A DNA stretch of 43,079 nucleotides, from NCBI RefSeq assembly GCF_023283535.1, contig NZ_JAKILT010000050.1, positions 1 to 43,079 of the forward strand, read 5' to 3'. The notes beneath the pieces are model-generated. The model did not search any database. It had not been told where the DNA came from and saw only the letters and a program-made list of their open reading frames with translations. The position numbers were made by a program, and so were the translations under genes. Numbering within the stretch: position 1 is the first letter of the stretch; each line of letters opens with the position of its first letter. This DNA comes from Shewanella sairae (GTDB lineage: Bacteria > Pseudomonadota > Gammaproteobacteria > Enterobacterales > Shewanellaceae). Shown here in pieces: positions 26,660-36,205 of this stretch.

Positions 26660-28015
26660 ATGAGTACAGTAAAACAAGGGCACTTTAGCTCAAAGATAGG
26701 CTTTATTATGGCCGCGGCAGGTTCTGCGGTGGGCGTAGGTAATATTTGGGGTTTCCCAACTCAAGCTGCCACTCATGGCGGCGGCGCTTTCTTGCTGGTT
26801 TATCTGTTTCTGATCTTAGTGCTAGGCTATCCAATGTTAATGGCCGAACTCATGATTGGTCGCCACGGCCAAACCAATCCAGCAGATGCTATGGCTAAAA
26901 TCGCCAACACTCCGCTCACCAAAAGAATAGGTAAAGCAATTGGCTTTATCTCAATTGTGACCGCCACACTAATCTGTACTTTCTACAGTATTTTATCAGG
27001 CTGGTTTGTTAGTTTTGCCATTGCGCCTATTGCAGAGATAAGCGGCCAAACTCAAGCGGCTAATTGGTTAATGGATTTTAGCTTGTCGCGCAATCTAGTG
27101 TTTACCTTAATCTTTATCGCTATGGTGATTTTAGTGATCCGCCAAGGTGTACAAAAAGGTATCGAGCGTTGGTCTAAGCGTTTAATGCCTATGTTATTAC
27201 TGATCTTAGTCGCTGGCGTGGTGTATATCTTGACTCAGCCTGGCGCCATGCAAGGTTTAGAAGTATTACTAGTACCTGACTTTTCGCGGGTATTTGATGC
27301 AGATGTATTGATTGGCGCGCTAGGACAGACCTTTTTCTCATTAACCATTGGTACTGCGGCAATGATGGTTTATGGCGCTTACTTAAGCCAAAAAGAAGAC
27401 CTAGCTAAGCTAACCGCCTACGTCACCCTAACCGACACCTCAGTGGCATTTTTAGCGGCATTAATGGTGATCCCTGCTATGTACGTGGCGCAGCATAACG
27501 GCGTACAAATTTTTGCAGAAGATGGCAGCTTACTGAACTCTGACACCTTAGTGTTTACTGTACTGCCTGCACTGTTCGATACTATTGGCGGTGTGAGCCA
27601 ATACCTATTAGCGATTGTGTTCTTTATCTTAATGACCATTGCCGGTTTAACTTCAGCTATCTCAATTGTTGAAGTGCCCACCAGCTACTTAGTTGAGAAA
27701 ACGACCTTAAGCCGCGACAAAGCAACTTTGCTTGTAGGCAGCTTAATTGCCGCGCTATCTATGATAGTTGTGTTTAATTTCGACAGCCTATTCAGCTTTA
27801 TGATCACCCTAACTACAGAGCGTGCACAGCCACTAATCGCTCTAGGTATTGCCATCTACTTAGGTTGGGTATGGAACAGAAATCAGTTAATCACAGCGAT
27901 TGGTCTGCAAGAAGGTGTGCAAGCTAATAGTCTTTTCTGGAAAGTATGGCCTTGGTATGTGAAGTACATTTGTCCACTTTTAATCATCATGATTATTGTG
28001 CAGCTAATTAGCTAA
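26660..28015 (+). CDS. Sodium-dependent transporter of the neurotransmitter:sodium symporter family
   Basis: A 451-aa inner-membrane protein with 11-12 hydrophobic segments. The first segments carry the family signature FIMAAAGSAVGVGNIWGFP and GGGAFLLVYLFLILVLGYPM, around the sodium and substrate sites. Bacterial members (LeuT, TnaT, MhsT) import amino acids with sodium; the substrate here is unknown. I use the ATG at 26660, preceded by AAAGAGAG, rather than the in-frame TTG at 26630, because the promoter lies so close. A terminator follows the stop. Confidence 0.93.
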   Translation: MSTVKQGHFSSKIGFIMAAAGSAVGVGNIWGFPTQAATHGGGAFLLVYLFLILVLGYPMLMAELMIGRHGQTNPADAMAKIANTPLTKRIGKAIGFISIVTATLICTFYSILSGWFVSFAIAPIAEISGQTQAANWLMDFSLSRNLVFTLIFIAMVILVIRQGVQKGIERWSKRLMPMLLLILVAGVVYILTQPGAMQGLEVLLVPDFSRVFDADVLIGALGQTFFSLTIGTAAMMVYGAYLSQKEDLAKLTAYVTLTDTSVAFLAALMVIPAMYVAQHNGVQIFAEDGSLLNSDTLVFTVLPALFDTIGGVSQYLLAIVFFILMTIAGLTSAISIVEVPTSYLVEKTTLSRDKATLLVGSLIAALSMIVVFNFDSLFSFMITLTTERAQPLIALGIAIYLGWVWNRNQLITAIGLQEGVQANSLFWKVWPWYVKYICPLLIIMIIVQLIS

Positions 28016-28041
28016 ATAGCCGCATTTTGAGCAAACTTTGT

Positions 28042-28066
28042 AAGGGCGATATTATCGCCCTTTTTC
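28042..28066 (+). terminator. Terminator of the symporter gene
   Basis: An 8-bp GC-rich stem (AGGGCGAT at 28043-28050, ATCGCCCT at 28054-28061) with loop ATT and five following Ts. Confidence 0.88.
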
Positions 28067-28095
28067 TATGTGCGCCCCTCAAGAAAGTGAAGCCT

Positions 28096-28155
28096 GTCAC
28101 ACCTACCTGTGACCCTTTGTCGCACCTTGGGACAAATTGGTTTGCTGTATTTATA
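28096..28155 (+). promoter_or_regulatory. Promoter and dyads upstream of the copper receptor gene
   Basis: TTGGGA (28127-28132) and TTTATA (28150-28155) with 17-base spacing form a plausible promoter. Two dyads lie on or just upstream of the -35: TTGTC/GACAA (28117-28121, 28131-28135), overlapping the -35, and GTCAC/GTGAC (28096-28100, 28109-28113). A metal-responsive repressor site is possible, but I recognise no known operator. Confidence 0.5.
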
Positions 28156-28199
28156 AAGCCCTGTAAAACAGGCGAAAAATAAATAACGACAGTGACACC

Positions 28200-30188
28200 A
28201 TGATGAACAAGAAAAGTATTTTGACGATTCCTTTCGTCACCTTGGGATTAATCTCTCTCCCCTGTTTAGCCAATGAAGCTGTGACAAAAACTGACGAATC
28301 GCCAACTGTAGAGCGCATCGTGGTCACTGGCGAATTGATGAAAGACCCAACCAAAACCTATACCGACCCTAAAAAACCACGCTTACCTTTACCTGCATAT
28401 GACGGCGCAGGGTTTTTAAAGACCATTCCAGGTTTTAGTATCGGCCGAAAGGGTGGCGCAGGCGGTGATCCTAGCCTGCGCGGTTTAGGCGGCTCCCGTT
28501 TAAGTATTGTTGATGATGGTCAACACGTTGCGGGAACTTGTGGCGGACGCATGGATCCACCAACAGCCTATATTTATCCAGAAGCCTACGACAACATTAC
28601 CGTGATTAAGGGGCCACAAACCGTTAAGTACGGTCCTGTAGGTAGCGCTGGTACTGTGCTATTTGAAAAAGACCGTCATAGCTTTGATGAGGCGGGACTC
28701 GATGGTCGCGCGAGTATGACCGCTGGCAGCTTTGGTCGTACCGATCACTTGGTCGAACTGAAGGCGGGTGACGAAAAACATTACTTCGATATGGATGTTA
28801 ACCAGTCATCAAGTGACCATTATAAAGATGGTGATGGCAACAAAGTGCAGTCGAGTTACGACCGCTCTAACTACAACTTTGCACTTGGTTGGACCCCTAC
28901 TGAGCAAACGGTTTTAGAGCTAGCTTATGGTAGCTCGTCTGGTGAAGCAGAGTATGCCGACCGTGCCAATAAAGCCCGCGAAATTAGCAATGAAAACCTA
29001 ACCTTTTTACTGCAACACGAATTTGATAGCCAGTGGCTAAACAGCATTGAGCTGCAAGCTTACACCAATGAAAATGACCACGTTATGGATCAGTTTGACC
29101 AAGGGGTAAACTCGGGGACTAACGTTAGACGCACCACTTCGGGTGGGCATTTATGGCTCGACTTTACCTTAGCTAGCGACTGGACATTAACTGCTGGTGT
29201 TGACCATATGGACAGTACCCATGAAGGCCGCAGCATTAATCCTGCTATTGATAATGGACTTGATGATCTACTCAATAAACCGTTTAAAGACAATATGCGC
29301 TATCAAACCAGTGGCTTATTTGTTGAATCCACCTACGAGTTACCCCATGGGCAATTGCTTGCAGGCGCGCGTTATGACCACTGGAAAACCGAGCTTATGG
29401 TTGCCCAACAGGGTGAACGTACCGATGACTTGTTCAGTGGTTACGGTCGCTATGAGTTAACGTCAGGTAACAGCCAGTACTACGCAGGTGTTGGCCACGC
29501 GCAGCGCATTCCTGATTACTGGGAGATCATGAAAGCCGATGTGAATAACCCAAGCCAAAAAGCCTTCGACTTAGCGCCAGAGAAAACCACTCAGCTTGAT
29601 ATCGGTTGGATCTACGAAGCGGATATCGCTATCTCTACTTCACTGTTTTACGGTGAGATCCGTGACTATATCTTAATTGATGCCAATACAGATAAAACCA
29701 GCGCATACAATATTGATGCTACAGTTTATGGCGGTGAGGTTGCAGCAACCATTCCACTCACTGAGCACTTTTCTACTCAAACAAGCGTGAGCTATAGTCA
29801 TGGTGATAACGACACCGCTGGCACACCGCTAGGGCAAATTCCACCGCTTGAGGGACGTATCACCTTAGACTACCAATACAATCAATGGGCAGCAGGTCTT
29901 CTATGGCGTCTAGTGGCAGCTCAAGATCGAGTCGCTATTGGTGAGGGCAATATTTCAGGCCAAGACTTAGCAGAAAGCAGCGGCTTTGGTACGCTTTCGT
30001 TCAACGCAAGCTGGAAGCACAACGATGCACTATTGGTTAGCTTTGGTGTTGAAAACCTATTTGATATTACCTATGCCGAGCACATTAGCCGCTCTGGCGC
30101 AGGTAACGATATTCCTGGAAGCGAACCCACTTTCCAAGTTAATGAACCGGGTCGCACCGCTTGGGTCAAAGTGGATTACACTTTCTAA
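28200..30188 (+). CDS. TonB-dependent outer membrane receptor, copper type (OprC/NosA-like)
   Basis: 662 aa. A signal peptide (PFVTLGLISLPCLA) is followed by a TonB box-like segment (VERIVVTG, residues ~38-45), the plug domain (to ~165) and a 22-strand barrel ending in aromatic VDYTF. The plug has GGRMDPPTAYIYPEAYD and ITVIKGPQTVKYG, hallmarks of the TonB-copper family. Cys114 and Met118 form the CxxxM pair reported to bind copper in OprC. It is monocistronic between terminators. Copper import, or supply for a copper enzyme as with NosA, is the likely role. Confidence 0.88.
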   Translation: MMNKKSILTIPFVTLGLISLPCLANEAVTKTDESPTVERIVVTGELMKDPTKTYTDPKKPRLPLPAYDGAGFLKTIPGFSIGRKGGAGGDPSLRGLGGSRLSIVDDGQHVAGTCGGRMDPPTAYIYPEAYDNITVIKGPQTVKYGPVGSAGTVLFEKDRHSFDEAGLDGRASMTAGSFGRTDHLVELKAGDEKHYFDMDVNQSSSDHYKDGDGNKVQSSYDRSNYNFALGWTPTEQTVLELAYGSSSGEAEYADRANKAREISNENLTFLLQHEFDSQWLNSIELQAYTNENDHVMDQFDQGVNSGTNVRRTTSGGHLWLDFTLASDWTLTAGVDHMDSTHEGRSINPAIDNGLDDLLNKPFKDNMRYQTSGLFVESTYELPHGQLLAGARYDHWKTELMVAQQGERTDDLFSGYGRYELTSGNSQYYAGVGHAQRIPDYWEIMKADVNNPSQKAFDLAPEKTTQLDIGWIYEADIAISTSLFYGEIRDYILIDANTDKTSAYNIDATVYGGEVAATIPLTEHFSTQTSVSYSHGDNDTAGTPLGQIPPLEGRITLDYQYNQWAAGLLWRLVAAQDRVAIGEGNISGQDLAESSGFGTLSFNASWKHNDALLVSFGVENLFDITYAEHISRSGAGNDIPGSEPTFQVNEPGRTAWVKVDYTF

Positions 30189-30206
30189 GCTTTACCTCAT
30201 TAACTA

Positions 30207-30240
30207 AAAAAGTCCGCTCAACTGAGCGGACTTTTATTTT
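30207..30240. terminator. Bidirectional terminator
   Basis: A 10-bp GC-rich stem (AGTCCGCTCA at 30211-30220, TGAGCGGACT at 30223-30232) with an A run on the left and T-rich sequence on the right can end both the receptor transcript and the convergent aminotransferase transcript. Confidence 0.87.
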
Positions 30241-30272
30241 TCAATGAACAACGAATACTTATACCAAATTAA

Positions 30273-31409
30273 CTAAGCCAGCACTTCTTCCAATGCCTTT
30301 AAACATAAGGCAACGTTTTCACGGCGAGCACCATAACCCATCAAACCTATGCGCCACGCTTTACCCGCTAGTGCACCAAGGCCAGCACCAATCTCTAAAT
30401 TATAATTTTCCAGTAGTTGCTTACGGATCTTGGCGTCATCAATCCCTTCTGGAATATACACTGCATTTAACTGCGGTAAACGGTCAGCTTCTGTCACCAC
30501 AAAGCGTAGCCCTAAACGCTGCAGCCCATGACGCAATACTTGGTGCATATCCGCATGACGCTGCCAAGCAAGCTCTAACCCTTCTGCCGCTAATAAACGT
30601 AGTGATTCATGTAAGGCATATAGCGCATTAACTGGCGCCGTATGATGGTAACTACGCTTACCGTCACTCGATGCATCCCAGTACCCCATCACTAATGTTT
30701 GATCTAAAAACCAGCTCTGCACTGGCATTTTACGTGCTTTTAGCTTCTCAACTGCGGCGGGTGAGAATGACACCGGCGATAACCCCGGCACGCAAGATAA
30801 ACACTTTTGACTGCCGGAATAAATGGCGTCAATACCCCACTCATCGACTCTTAACTCTACGCCACCTAATGAGGTCACCGCATCAACAATCGACAAACAA
30901 TCGTGTTGCTTAGCTAATGCACATAAGGTTTTGGCATCAGACAGAGCGCCAGTTGATGTTTCGGCATGCACAAAGGCTAAGAATTTAGCATCAGGATTAG
31001 CTGCTAATGCGCTCGCCACCAGATCTGCGTCTACCGCTTCGCCCCATTCGTTATCAACCACGACCGCAATACCACCAACACGCTCAACGTTTTGGCGCAT
31101 CCGCTCACCAAACACGCCGTTACGGCAAACAATCACTTTTTCACCCGGTTCAACCAGATTCACAAAACAGGTTTCCATGCCTGCACTACCTGGCGCAGAA
31201 ACGGCTAATGTCATCTCATTAGTGGTTTGAAAAGCATATTGAATCAGCGCTTTAAGCTCATCCATCATACCGACAAACAAAGGGTCTAAATGACCAATAG
31301 TTGGTTTAGCTTGCGCAGCTAACACTTCAGGATAAACATCTGATGGTCCAGGCCCCATTAAAATACGGCGTGGTGGTGAAAATGACTCGATAAACGGTGC
31401 AGGTAACAT
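30273..31409 (-). CDS. Class V PLP-dependent aminotransferase (alanine/serine-glyoxylate type)
   Basis: 378 aa, fold type I. The N-terminus RRILMGPGPSDVYPEVLAAQ and TIGHLDPLFVGMMDE fits the alanine-glyoxylate/serine-glyoxylate group. The PLP lysine is in GSQKCL, and the aspartate that pairs with the cofactor ring is in IVDAVTSLGG. Substrates could be alanine, serine or ureidoglycine with glyoxylate; sequence alone cannot decide. The start has GAGGAAG about 8 bases upstream. It is on the same strand as ilvA but is separated from it by 295 bases and the ilvA terminator, so it is probably its own transcript. Confidence 0.87.
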   Translation of the reverse strand: MLPAPFIESFSPPRRILMGPGPSDVYPEVLAAQAKPTIGHLDPLFVGMMDELKALIQYAFQTTNEMTLAVSAPGSAGMETCFVNLVEPGEKVIVCRNGVFGERMRQNVERVGGIAVVVDNEWGEAVDADLVASALAANPDAKFLAFVHAETSTGALSDAKTLCALAKQHDCLSIVDAVTSLGGVELRVDEWGIDAIYSGSQKCLSCVPGLSPVSFSPAAVEKLKARKMPVQSWFLDQTLVMGYWDASSDGKRSYHHTAPVNALYALHESLRLLAAEGLELAWQRHADMHQVLRHGLQRLGLRFVVTEADRLPQLNAVYIPEGIDDAKIRKQLLENYNLEIGAGLGALAGKAWRIGLMGYGARRENVALCLKALEEVLA

Positions 31410-31650
31410 GATACTTCCTCTAAAACTTGGCGATTTAATAAGGTTAAGATTTGACTGATGCCATACTGCTATAACGAAAAATACCGTTAAGCCCCTACGT
31501 GTAGTCAGTCTTTAGTGGAATATTATTATTGTTCCATCTTTAACAGCGTAAAGTGCTAGTATTTAAAGACGACTTTCTGACCATACTACAGAAGAAGCTC
31601 CAATACTATCAACCGCCTAACTGATAATATTTATAACGATTTATAGAAAT

Positions 31651-31687
31651 AAAAAAGGCAGCGACATGTAAAATGCCGCTGCCTTTG
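31651..31687 (-). terminator. Terminator of the ilvGMEDA operon
   Basis: A 10-bp stem (AAAGGCAGCG at 31654-31663, CGCTGCCTTT at 31677-31686) followed on the - strand by a T run, just past the ilvA stop. Confidence 0.88.
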
Positions 31688-31704
31688 ATACCCTAAAAAC
31701 TCAA

Positions 31705-33255
31705 TCAATCGCGATTATCTAAAAACAGTTGATACGCAGGACTGTCTGTTTCTTCTTGATAAACAAAACCTAATTCAGTTAAAAACTGCTGGAACGGTAA
31801 ACTATCACTCGCAGGTACTTCAAAACCCGCCAACACTCTGCCGTAGGCTGCACCATGATTACGATAATGGAATAAACTGATATTCCATTTGCTCTGCAAG
31901 GTGGTTAAAAACTTAAATAGCGCGCCGGGGTGCTCCGGAAACTCAAAACTAAACAAGCGCTCTTCTATCGGCTCTGGTGGTTGACCACCGACCATGTAAC
32001 GCACATGCAGTTTAGCGGTTTCATCATTCGATAAATCTTGTACTCCAAAGCCTTCAGACTCGAGCTTAGCAATAATCTCATTTAACTCATCTTGACCGTT
32101 AGACAAACGAATACCCGCAAACACCACCGCTTTATCACGACTACTAAAGCGATAGTTAAATTCGGTCATTGCCCGCTGTTCTAACAGCTCACAAAAGCGC
32201 AAAAATATCCCCGGACGCTCCGGCACTTTTACCGCTAGAATAGCTTCTTTTTGCTCACCTAATTCGCAGCGTTCAGACACATAACGCAAGCTATGAAAAT
32301 TTACATTGGCACCACTGAGAATCGCGCCAAGCTTTTCACCTTTGCCGTTAATGCCGATATACTTTTTTAGGCCTGCCAGCGACAGCGCACCTGACGGCTC
32401 AGCAATCGCACGAGTATCCTCAAAGATATCTTTGACCGCAGCACAGATTTCATCTGACGTTACGGTAATCACGTCATCAACATATTCACGCGCCAATCTA
32501 AAAGGCTCAGCGCCAATCTGCTTTACCGCTACGCCATCAGCAAATAATCCAACTTGCGATAACACTACCCGCTCATCAGCGTCGAGTGCCGCCTTTAAAC
32601 AAGCAGAATCTTCAGGCTCTACGCCGATGATTTTAACTTGTGGCATCACCGCTTTATAATAAGCAGCAACCCCGGCAATCAGCCCGCCGCCACCAACAGG
32701 TACAAATACCACTTCAAGATCCCGCTGCTGCTGCAACATCTCTTGCGCAACGGTACCTTGGCCGGCAATCACGGCTTCATCGTCAAACGGCGCCACATAC
32801 ACACGGCCTTCATTTTCAGCCAAACTTTGGGCATAGGCATTCGCTTGATCAAATGCTTGTCCGTGCAACACCACTTCACCGCCCAAACGTCTAACCGCAT
32901 CGACTTTAATATCCGGCGTGGTTTCTGGCATCACAATCACTGCGCTAATACCACGAGCTGACGCAGACAATGCTACGCCCTGAGCATGATTGCCAGCTGA
33001 GGCGCAAACAACGCCGCACGCACACTCATCTGTCGTCAGCTCAGCTATTTTGTTATAAGCGCCACGCAGCTTAAAAGAATGCACTGGCTGCATATCTTCA
33101 CGCTTTAAAAATACCTGACAACCTAAGCGCGCTGACAGTTTGTTCATGCTCGATAATGGCGTCACTTTAGCGACATCGTAAACCGACGACAGCAAAATTT
33201 TCTGTAAATAATAGTGGGCTAAATCCAGTTGTGATTGTGATGCTAAAGCCAACAT
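31705..33255 (-). CDS. ilvA: Threonine ammonia-lyase, biosynthetic
   Basis: Makes 2-oxobutanoate from threonine, the first step to isoleucine. 516 aa (E. coli 514). The PLP lysine lies in HSFKLRGAYNK, and the glycine-rich phosphate loop is VPVGGGGLIAGVAAYY. Two C-terminal ACT-like regulatory domains (~325-410 and ~415-505) are present, so it is the isoleucine-inhibited long form rather than the catabolic TdcB. AGAGGTAG precedes the ATG. It is the last gene of the operon, 28 bases after ilvD. Confidence 0.96.
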   Translation of the reverse strand: MLALASQSQLDLAHYYLQKILLSSVYDVAKVTPLSSMNKLSARLGCQVFLKREDMQPVHSFKLRGAYNKIAELTTDECACGVVCASAGNHAQGVALSASARGISAVIVMPETTPDIKVDAVRRLGGEVVLHGQAFDQANAYAQSLAENEGRVYVAPFDDEAVIAGQGTVAQEMLQQQRDLEVVFVPVGGGGLIAGVAAYYKAVMPQVKIIGVEPEDSACLKAALDADERVVLSQVGLFADGVAVKQIGAEPFRLAREYVDDVITVTSDEICAAVKDIFEDTRAIAEPSGALSLAGLKKYIGINGKGEKLGAILSGANVNFHSLRYVSERCELGEQKEAILAVKVPERPGIFLRFCELLEQRAMTEFNYRFSSRDKAVVFAGIRLSNGQDELNEIIAKLESEGFGVQDLSNDETAKLHVRYMVGGQPPEPIEERLFSFEFPEHPGALFKFLTTLQSKWNISLFHYRNHGAAYGRVLAGFEVPASDSLPFQQFLTELGFVYQEETDSPAYQLFLDNRD

Positions 33256-33283
33256 AAACTACCTCTTAAACCCGTTAAATCCA

Positions 33284-35131
33284 TTACACTAATTTACTGG
33301 TATCACGCACAGCGCCTTTATCGGCACTGGTCGCTAGTAGCGCATAAGCTTTAAGCGCTAGTGATACCTGCCTTACACGCCCCAATGGCTTCCAAGCATC
33401 TTTGCCTAACGCTTCCATCGCAATGCGACGCGCGGCTAATTCAACATCACTGATCGCCAATTTGATGGAGCGTGCAGGAATATCAATTTCAATTCGATCG
33501 CCCGTTTGCACTAAACCAATGGTGCCACCAGCTGCAGCCTCAGGTGAAACATGGCCAATAGACAAACCTGACGTACCACCCGAAAAGCGACCATCTGTAA
33601 TCAACGCACACTTAGTGCCAAGACCACGAGACTTTAAGTAACTGGTTGGGTACAACATCTCTTGCATACCGGGTCCACCTTTAGGGCCTTCATAGCGGAT
33701 CACCACCACATCGCCAGCTACCACTTCACCACCTAAAATCGCAGCAACTGCGTCATCTTGGCTTTCATACACACGTGCACTACCAATAAAGGTATGGTTT
33801 TCGACTTCAACACCTGCAGTTTTAACGATACAACCATCGACGGCGACATTACCTGCTAATACAGCTAAACCACCTTCTTGGCTAAAGGCAAACTCACGGC
33901 TGCGGATACAACCTTCCTGACGGTCATCATCAACACTATCCCAGCGACAATCTTGGCTAAAGGCTTTAGTGGTTGGAATACCTGCAGGGCCTGCCGAGAA
34001 GAACTTACGTACTGCAGTATCGTCACTCTGAGCAATGTCGTATTTAGCCAATACTTCCGCCAAGTTTTTACCCGCTACGTGATAGGCGGTATTGTGCAGT
34101 AAGCCTGCGCGGTCTAACTCACCTAAAATGCCCATTACGCCACCGGCGCGGTGCACATCTTCCATGTGATACTTTGGCGTTGCTGGTGCCACTTTACAAA
34201 GGTGTGGTACAAGGCGAGAAAGTCGGTCGATATCTGCCATAGTGAAATCAACTTCGGCTTCTTGCGCCGCCGCTAACAAGTGCAATACGGTATTACTTGA
34301 ACCACCCATGGCGATATCAAGTGTCATCGCATTTTCAAAGGCAGCAAAATTGGCGATATTGCGTGGCAATGCAGACTCGTCATCATCGCGATAATAGCGC
34401 GTCGCTAAATCCATAATGCGGCGCCCAGCCTCTAAGAAAAGCTCACGACGATCAGCGTGAGTCGCCAGCATTGAGCCGTTACCCGGTAGTGATAAACCTA
34501 GCGCTTCAGTTAGGCAATTCATTGAGTTAGCAGTAAACATACCCGAGCATGAACCACACGTAGGGCACGCGCTGCGCTCAATCTTTTCGCTGTCTTCATC
34601 TGATACACGCTCGTCTGCACCGGCGACCATAGCATCAACCAAATCGAGTTTAATCAGTTTATCTGAAAGCTTAGTTTTACCCGCTTCCATCGGTCCACCT
34701 GACACGAAAATTACCGGAATGTTAAGACGTAGCGAAGCCATCAACATGCCTGGAGTGATCTTGTCGCAGTTTGAAATACACACTAAGGCATCGGCGCAAT
34801 GTGCGTTGACCATGTATTCAACGCTGTCTGCAATCAGCTCGCGTGACGGTAAGCTATAAAGCATGCCGCCGTGGCCCATCGCAATGCCGTCATCAACGGC
34901 AATAGTATTAAATTCTTTAGCGATACCACCGGCTTCTTCAATTGCACCGGCAACTAATGAGCCCATATCTTTAAGATGCACATGCCCCGGAACAAACTGA
35001 GTAAACGAGTTTGAAATGGCAATAATTGGCTTACCAAAATCGTTATCCTTAACGCCTGTTGCACGCCATAATGCGCGCGCGCCTGCCATATTACGGCCTT
35101 CGGTACTGGTTGCTGAACGTAGTTTTGGCAT
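33284..35131 (-). CDS. ilvD: Dihydroxy-acid dehydratase
   Basis: Dehydrates dihydroxy acids to the keto acids in isoleucine and valine synthesis; a cytoplasmic Fe-S enzyme, 615 aa (E. coli 616). Cluster and active-site segments are visible: SNCDKITPGM, CPTCGSCSGMFTANSMNC and RFSGGTSGLSIGHVSPEA. I start at 35131 (MPKLRSATS), which matches the family N-terminus and has AAGGAT at the right distance. An in-frame ATG 11 codons upstream (35164) lies within a hairpin and is less likely. Confidence 0.95.
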   Translation of the reverse strand: MPKLRSATSTEGRNMAGARALWRATGVKDNDFGKPIIAISNSFTQFVPGHVHLKDMGSLVAGAIEEAGGIAKEFNTIAVDDGIAMGHGGMLYSLPSRELIADSVEYMVNAHCADALVCISNCDKITPGMLMASLRLNIPVIFVSGGPMEAGKTKLSDKLIKLDLVDAMVAGADERVSDEDSEKIERSACPTCGSCSGMFTANSMNCLTEALGLSLPGNGSMLATHADRRELFLEAGRRIMDLATRYYRDDDESALPRNIANFAAFENAMTLDIAMGGSSNTVLHLLAAAQEAEVDFTMADIDRLSRLVPHLCKVAPATPKYHMEDVHRAGGVMGILGELDRAGLLHNTAYHVAGKNLAEVLAKYDIAQSDDTAVRKFFSAGPAGIPTTKAFSQDCRWDSVDDDRQEGCIRSREFAFSQEGGLAVLAGNVAVDGCIVKTAGVEVENHTFIGSARVYESQDDAVAAILGGEVVAGDVVVIRYEGPKGGPGMQEMLYPTSYLKSRGLGTKCALITDGRFSGGTSGLSIGHVSPEAAAGGTIGLVQTGDRIEIDIPARSIKLAISDVELAARRIAMEALGKDAWKPLGRVRQVSLALKAYALLATSADKGAVRDTSKLV

Positions 35132-35268
35132 TGCTTTATCCTTGATATAAAATGCGTCATTCATTGACGCATTTATGCTGATTCTTTATTGCTTAACCCA
35201 ACCGAGTTAAGCCACTTCAATTTGTTTTCTGTGTTTATCGTTAGATAATTAATCGGAGCTTATGGATG
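35132..35268 (-). other. ilvE-ilvD spacer with two hairpins
   Basis: This 137-base spacer is much longer than the other gaps in the operon. It has two perfect inverted repeats: TGCGTCA/TGACGCA (35153-35171) just upstream of the ilvD ribosome site, and GCTTAAC/GTTAAGC (35191-35212). They may affect mRNA stability or translation of ilvD. Neither has a T run. Confidence 0.55.
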
Positions 35269-36192
35269 TTATAACACCTCTAGCCAGCCCCATTTATCTT
35301 GCGTCTCTCCGTTAAATAAACCGAAGAAACTTTGCTGAATTTGTTTAGTGATCTCACCACGCTTACCTGTGCCTACTTCAATTCTGTCGACACTGCGCAC
35401 AGGTACGATTTCAGCCGCGGTGCCTGTCATAAAGATTTCATCGGCAAGGTAAAGAAACTCACGCGACATCTGCTCTTCAACCACTTCATAACCCTGATCC
35501 CGTGCCAAGGTGATAATGGTGTCACGCGTTAATCCCATCAGAATAGCGGCAGTTGCAGGCGGTGTGTAGATTTTGTTCTTTTTAATCACAAATATATTAG
35601 CGCCAGCCGCTTCGCTCACTAAGCCGTTAGTATCAAGTGCGATACCTTCATCAAAACCGTTGCGTTTAGCTTCGGTGGAGATTTGTAATGATGAAAGGTA
35701 ATTACCTCCCGCTTTAGCGCCAGTCGGAATAGTATTGGGCGCTAAGCGATTCCATGACGTTACTGCCACATCAACACCGGCATCCATGCTGTCTTCACCT
35801 AAGTAAGCGCCCCAAGGAAACGCTGCGACCATTAAGTCGCACTGAGCATCTTTAGGCGGCGTAATACCCATGCCCACATCGCCATAAAAAGCCAATGGTC
35901 GGATATAAGCACTGCGTAAGCCATTACCTAAGACTGCGTCGCGGCAAGCTTGCATTGCATCATCGAAACTATAGGGGATCGGCATACGGTAGATCTTGGC
36001 AGAATCAAATAAGCGCTGCACATGCTCAGTTAGCCTAAACCCTGCAGGACCATTAGGCGTATCGTAAACTCGAATACCTTCAAAAACCGACGTGCCATAA
36101 TGCAGTGCGTGAGACATAACATGTACCTTAGCATCACCCCAAGGCATCATTTCACCATTGAACCAAATTAATTCTGCTGTTTTAGCGGCCAT
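35269..36192 (-). CDS. ilvE: Branched-chain amino acid aminotransferase
   Basis: Final transamination to valine, isoleucine and leucine; PLP fold type IV, 307 aa (E. coli 309). Family segments include HALHYGTSVFEGIRVY at the N-terminus, the PLP lysine in GAKAGGNYLSSLQ, and GLVSEAAGANIFVIK. A ribosome site (GGGTGAG) precedes the ATG. It is 13 bases after ilvM. Confidence 0.96.
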   Translation of the reverse strand: MAAKTAELIWFNGEMMPWGDAKVHVMSHALHYGTSVFEGIRVYDTPNGPAGFRLTEHVQRLFDSAKIYRMPIPYSFDDAMQACRDAVLGNGLRSAYIRPLAFYGDVGMGITPPKDAQCDLMVAAFPWGAYLGEDSMDAGVDVAVTSWNRLAPNTIPTGAKAGGNYLSSLQISTEAKRNGFDEGIALDTNGLVSEAAGANIFVIKKNKIYTPPATAAILMGLTRDTIITLARDQGYEVVEEQMSREFLYLADEIFMTGTAAEIVPVRSVDRIEVGTGKRGEITKQIQQSFFGLFNGETQDKWGWLEVL

Positions 36193-36205
36193 TTTCTCAC
36201 CCTTT

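Noticed and set aside
30823..31230. 135-codon frame antisense to the aminotransferase
   Set aside because: The aminotransferase frame has clear family motifs; this one has none and no ribosome site.
34954..35160. 68-codon frame overlapping the start of ilvD
   Set aside because: It is an out-of-frame reading of the ilvD 5' end with no independent support.
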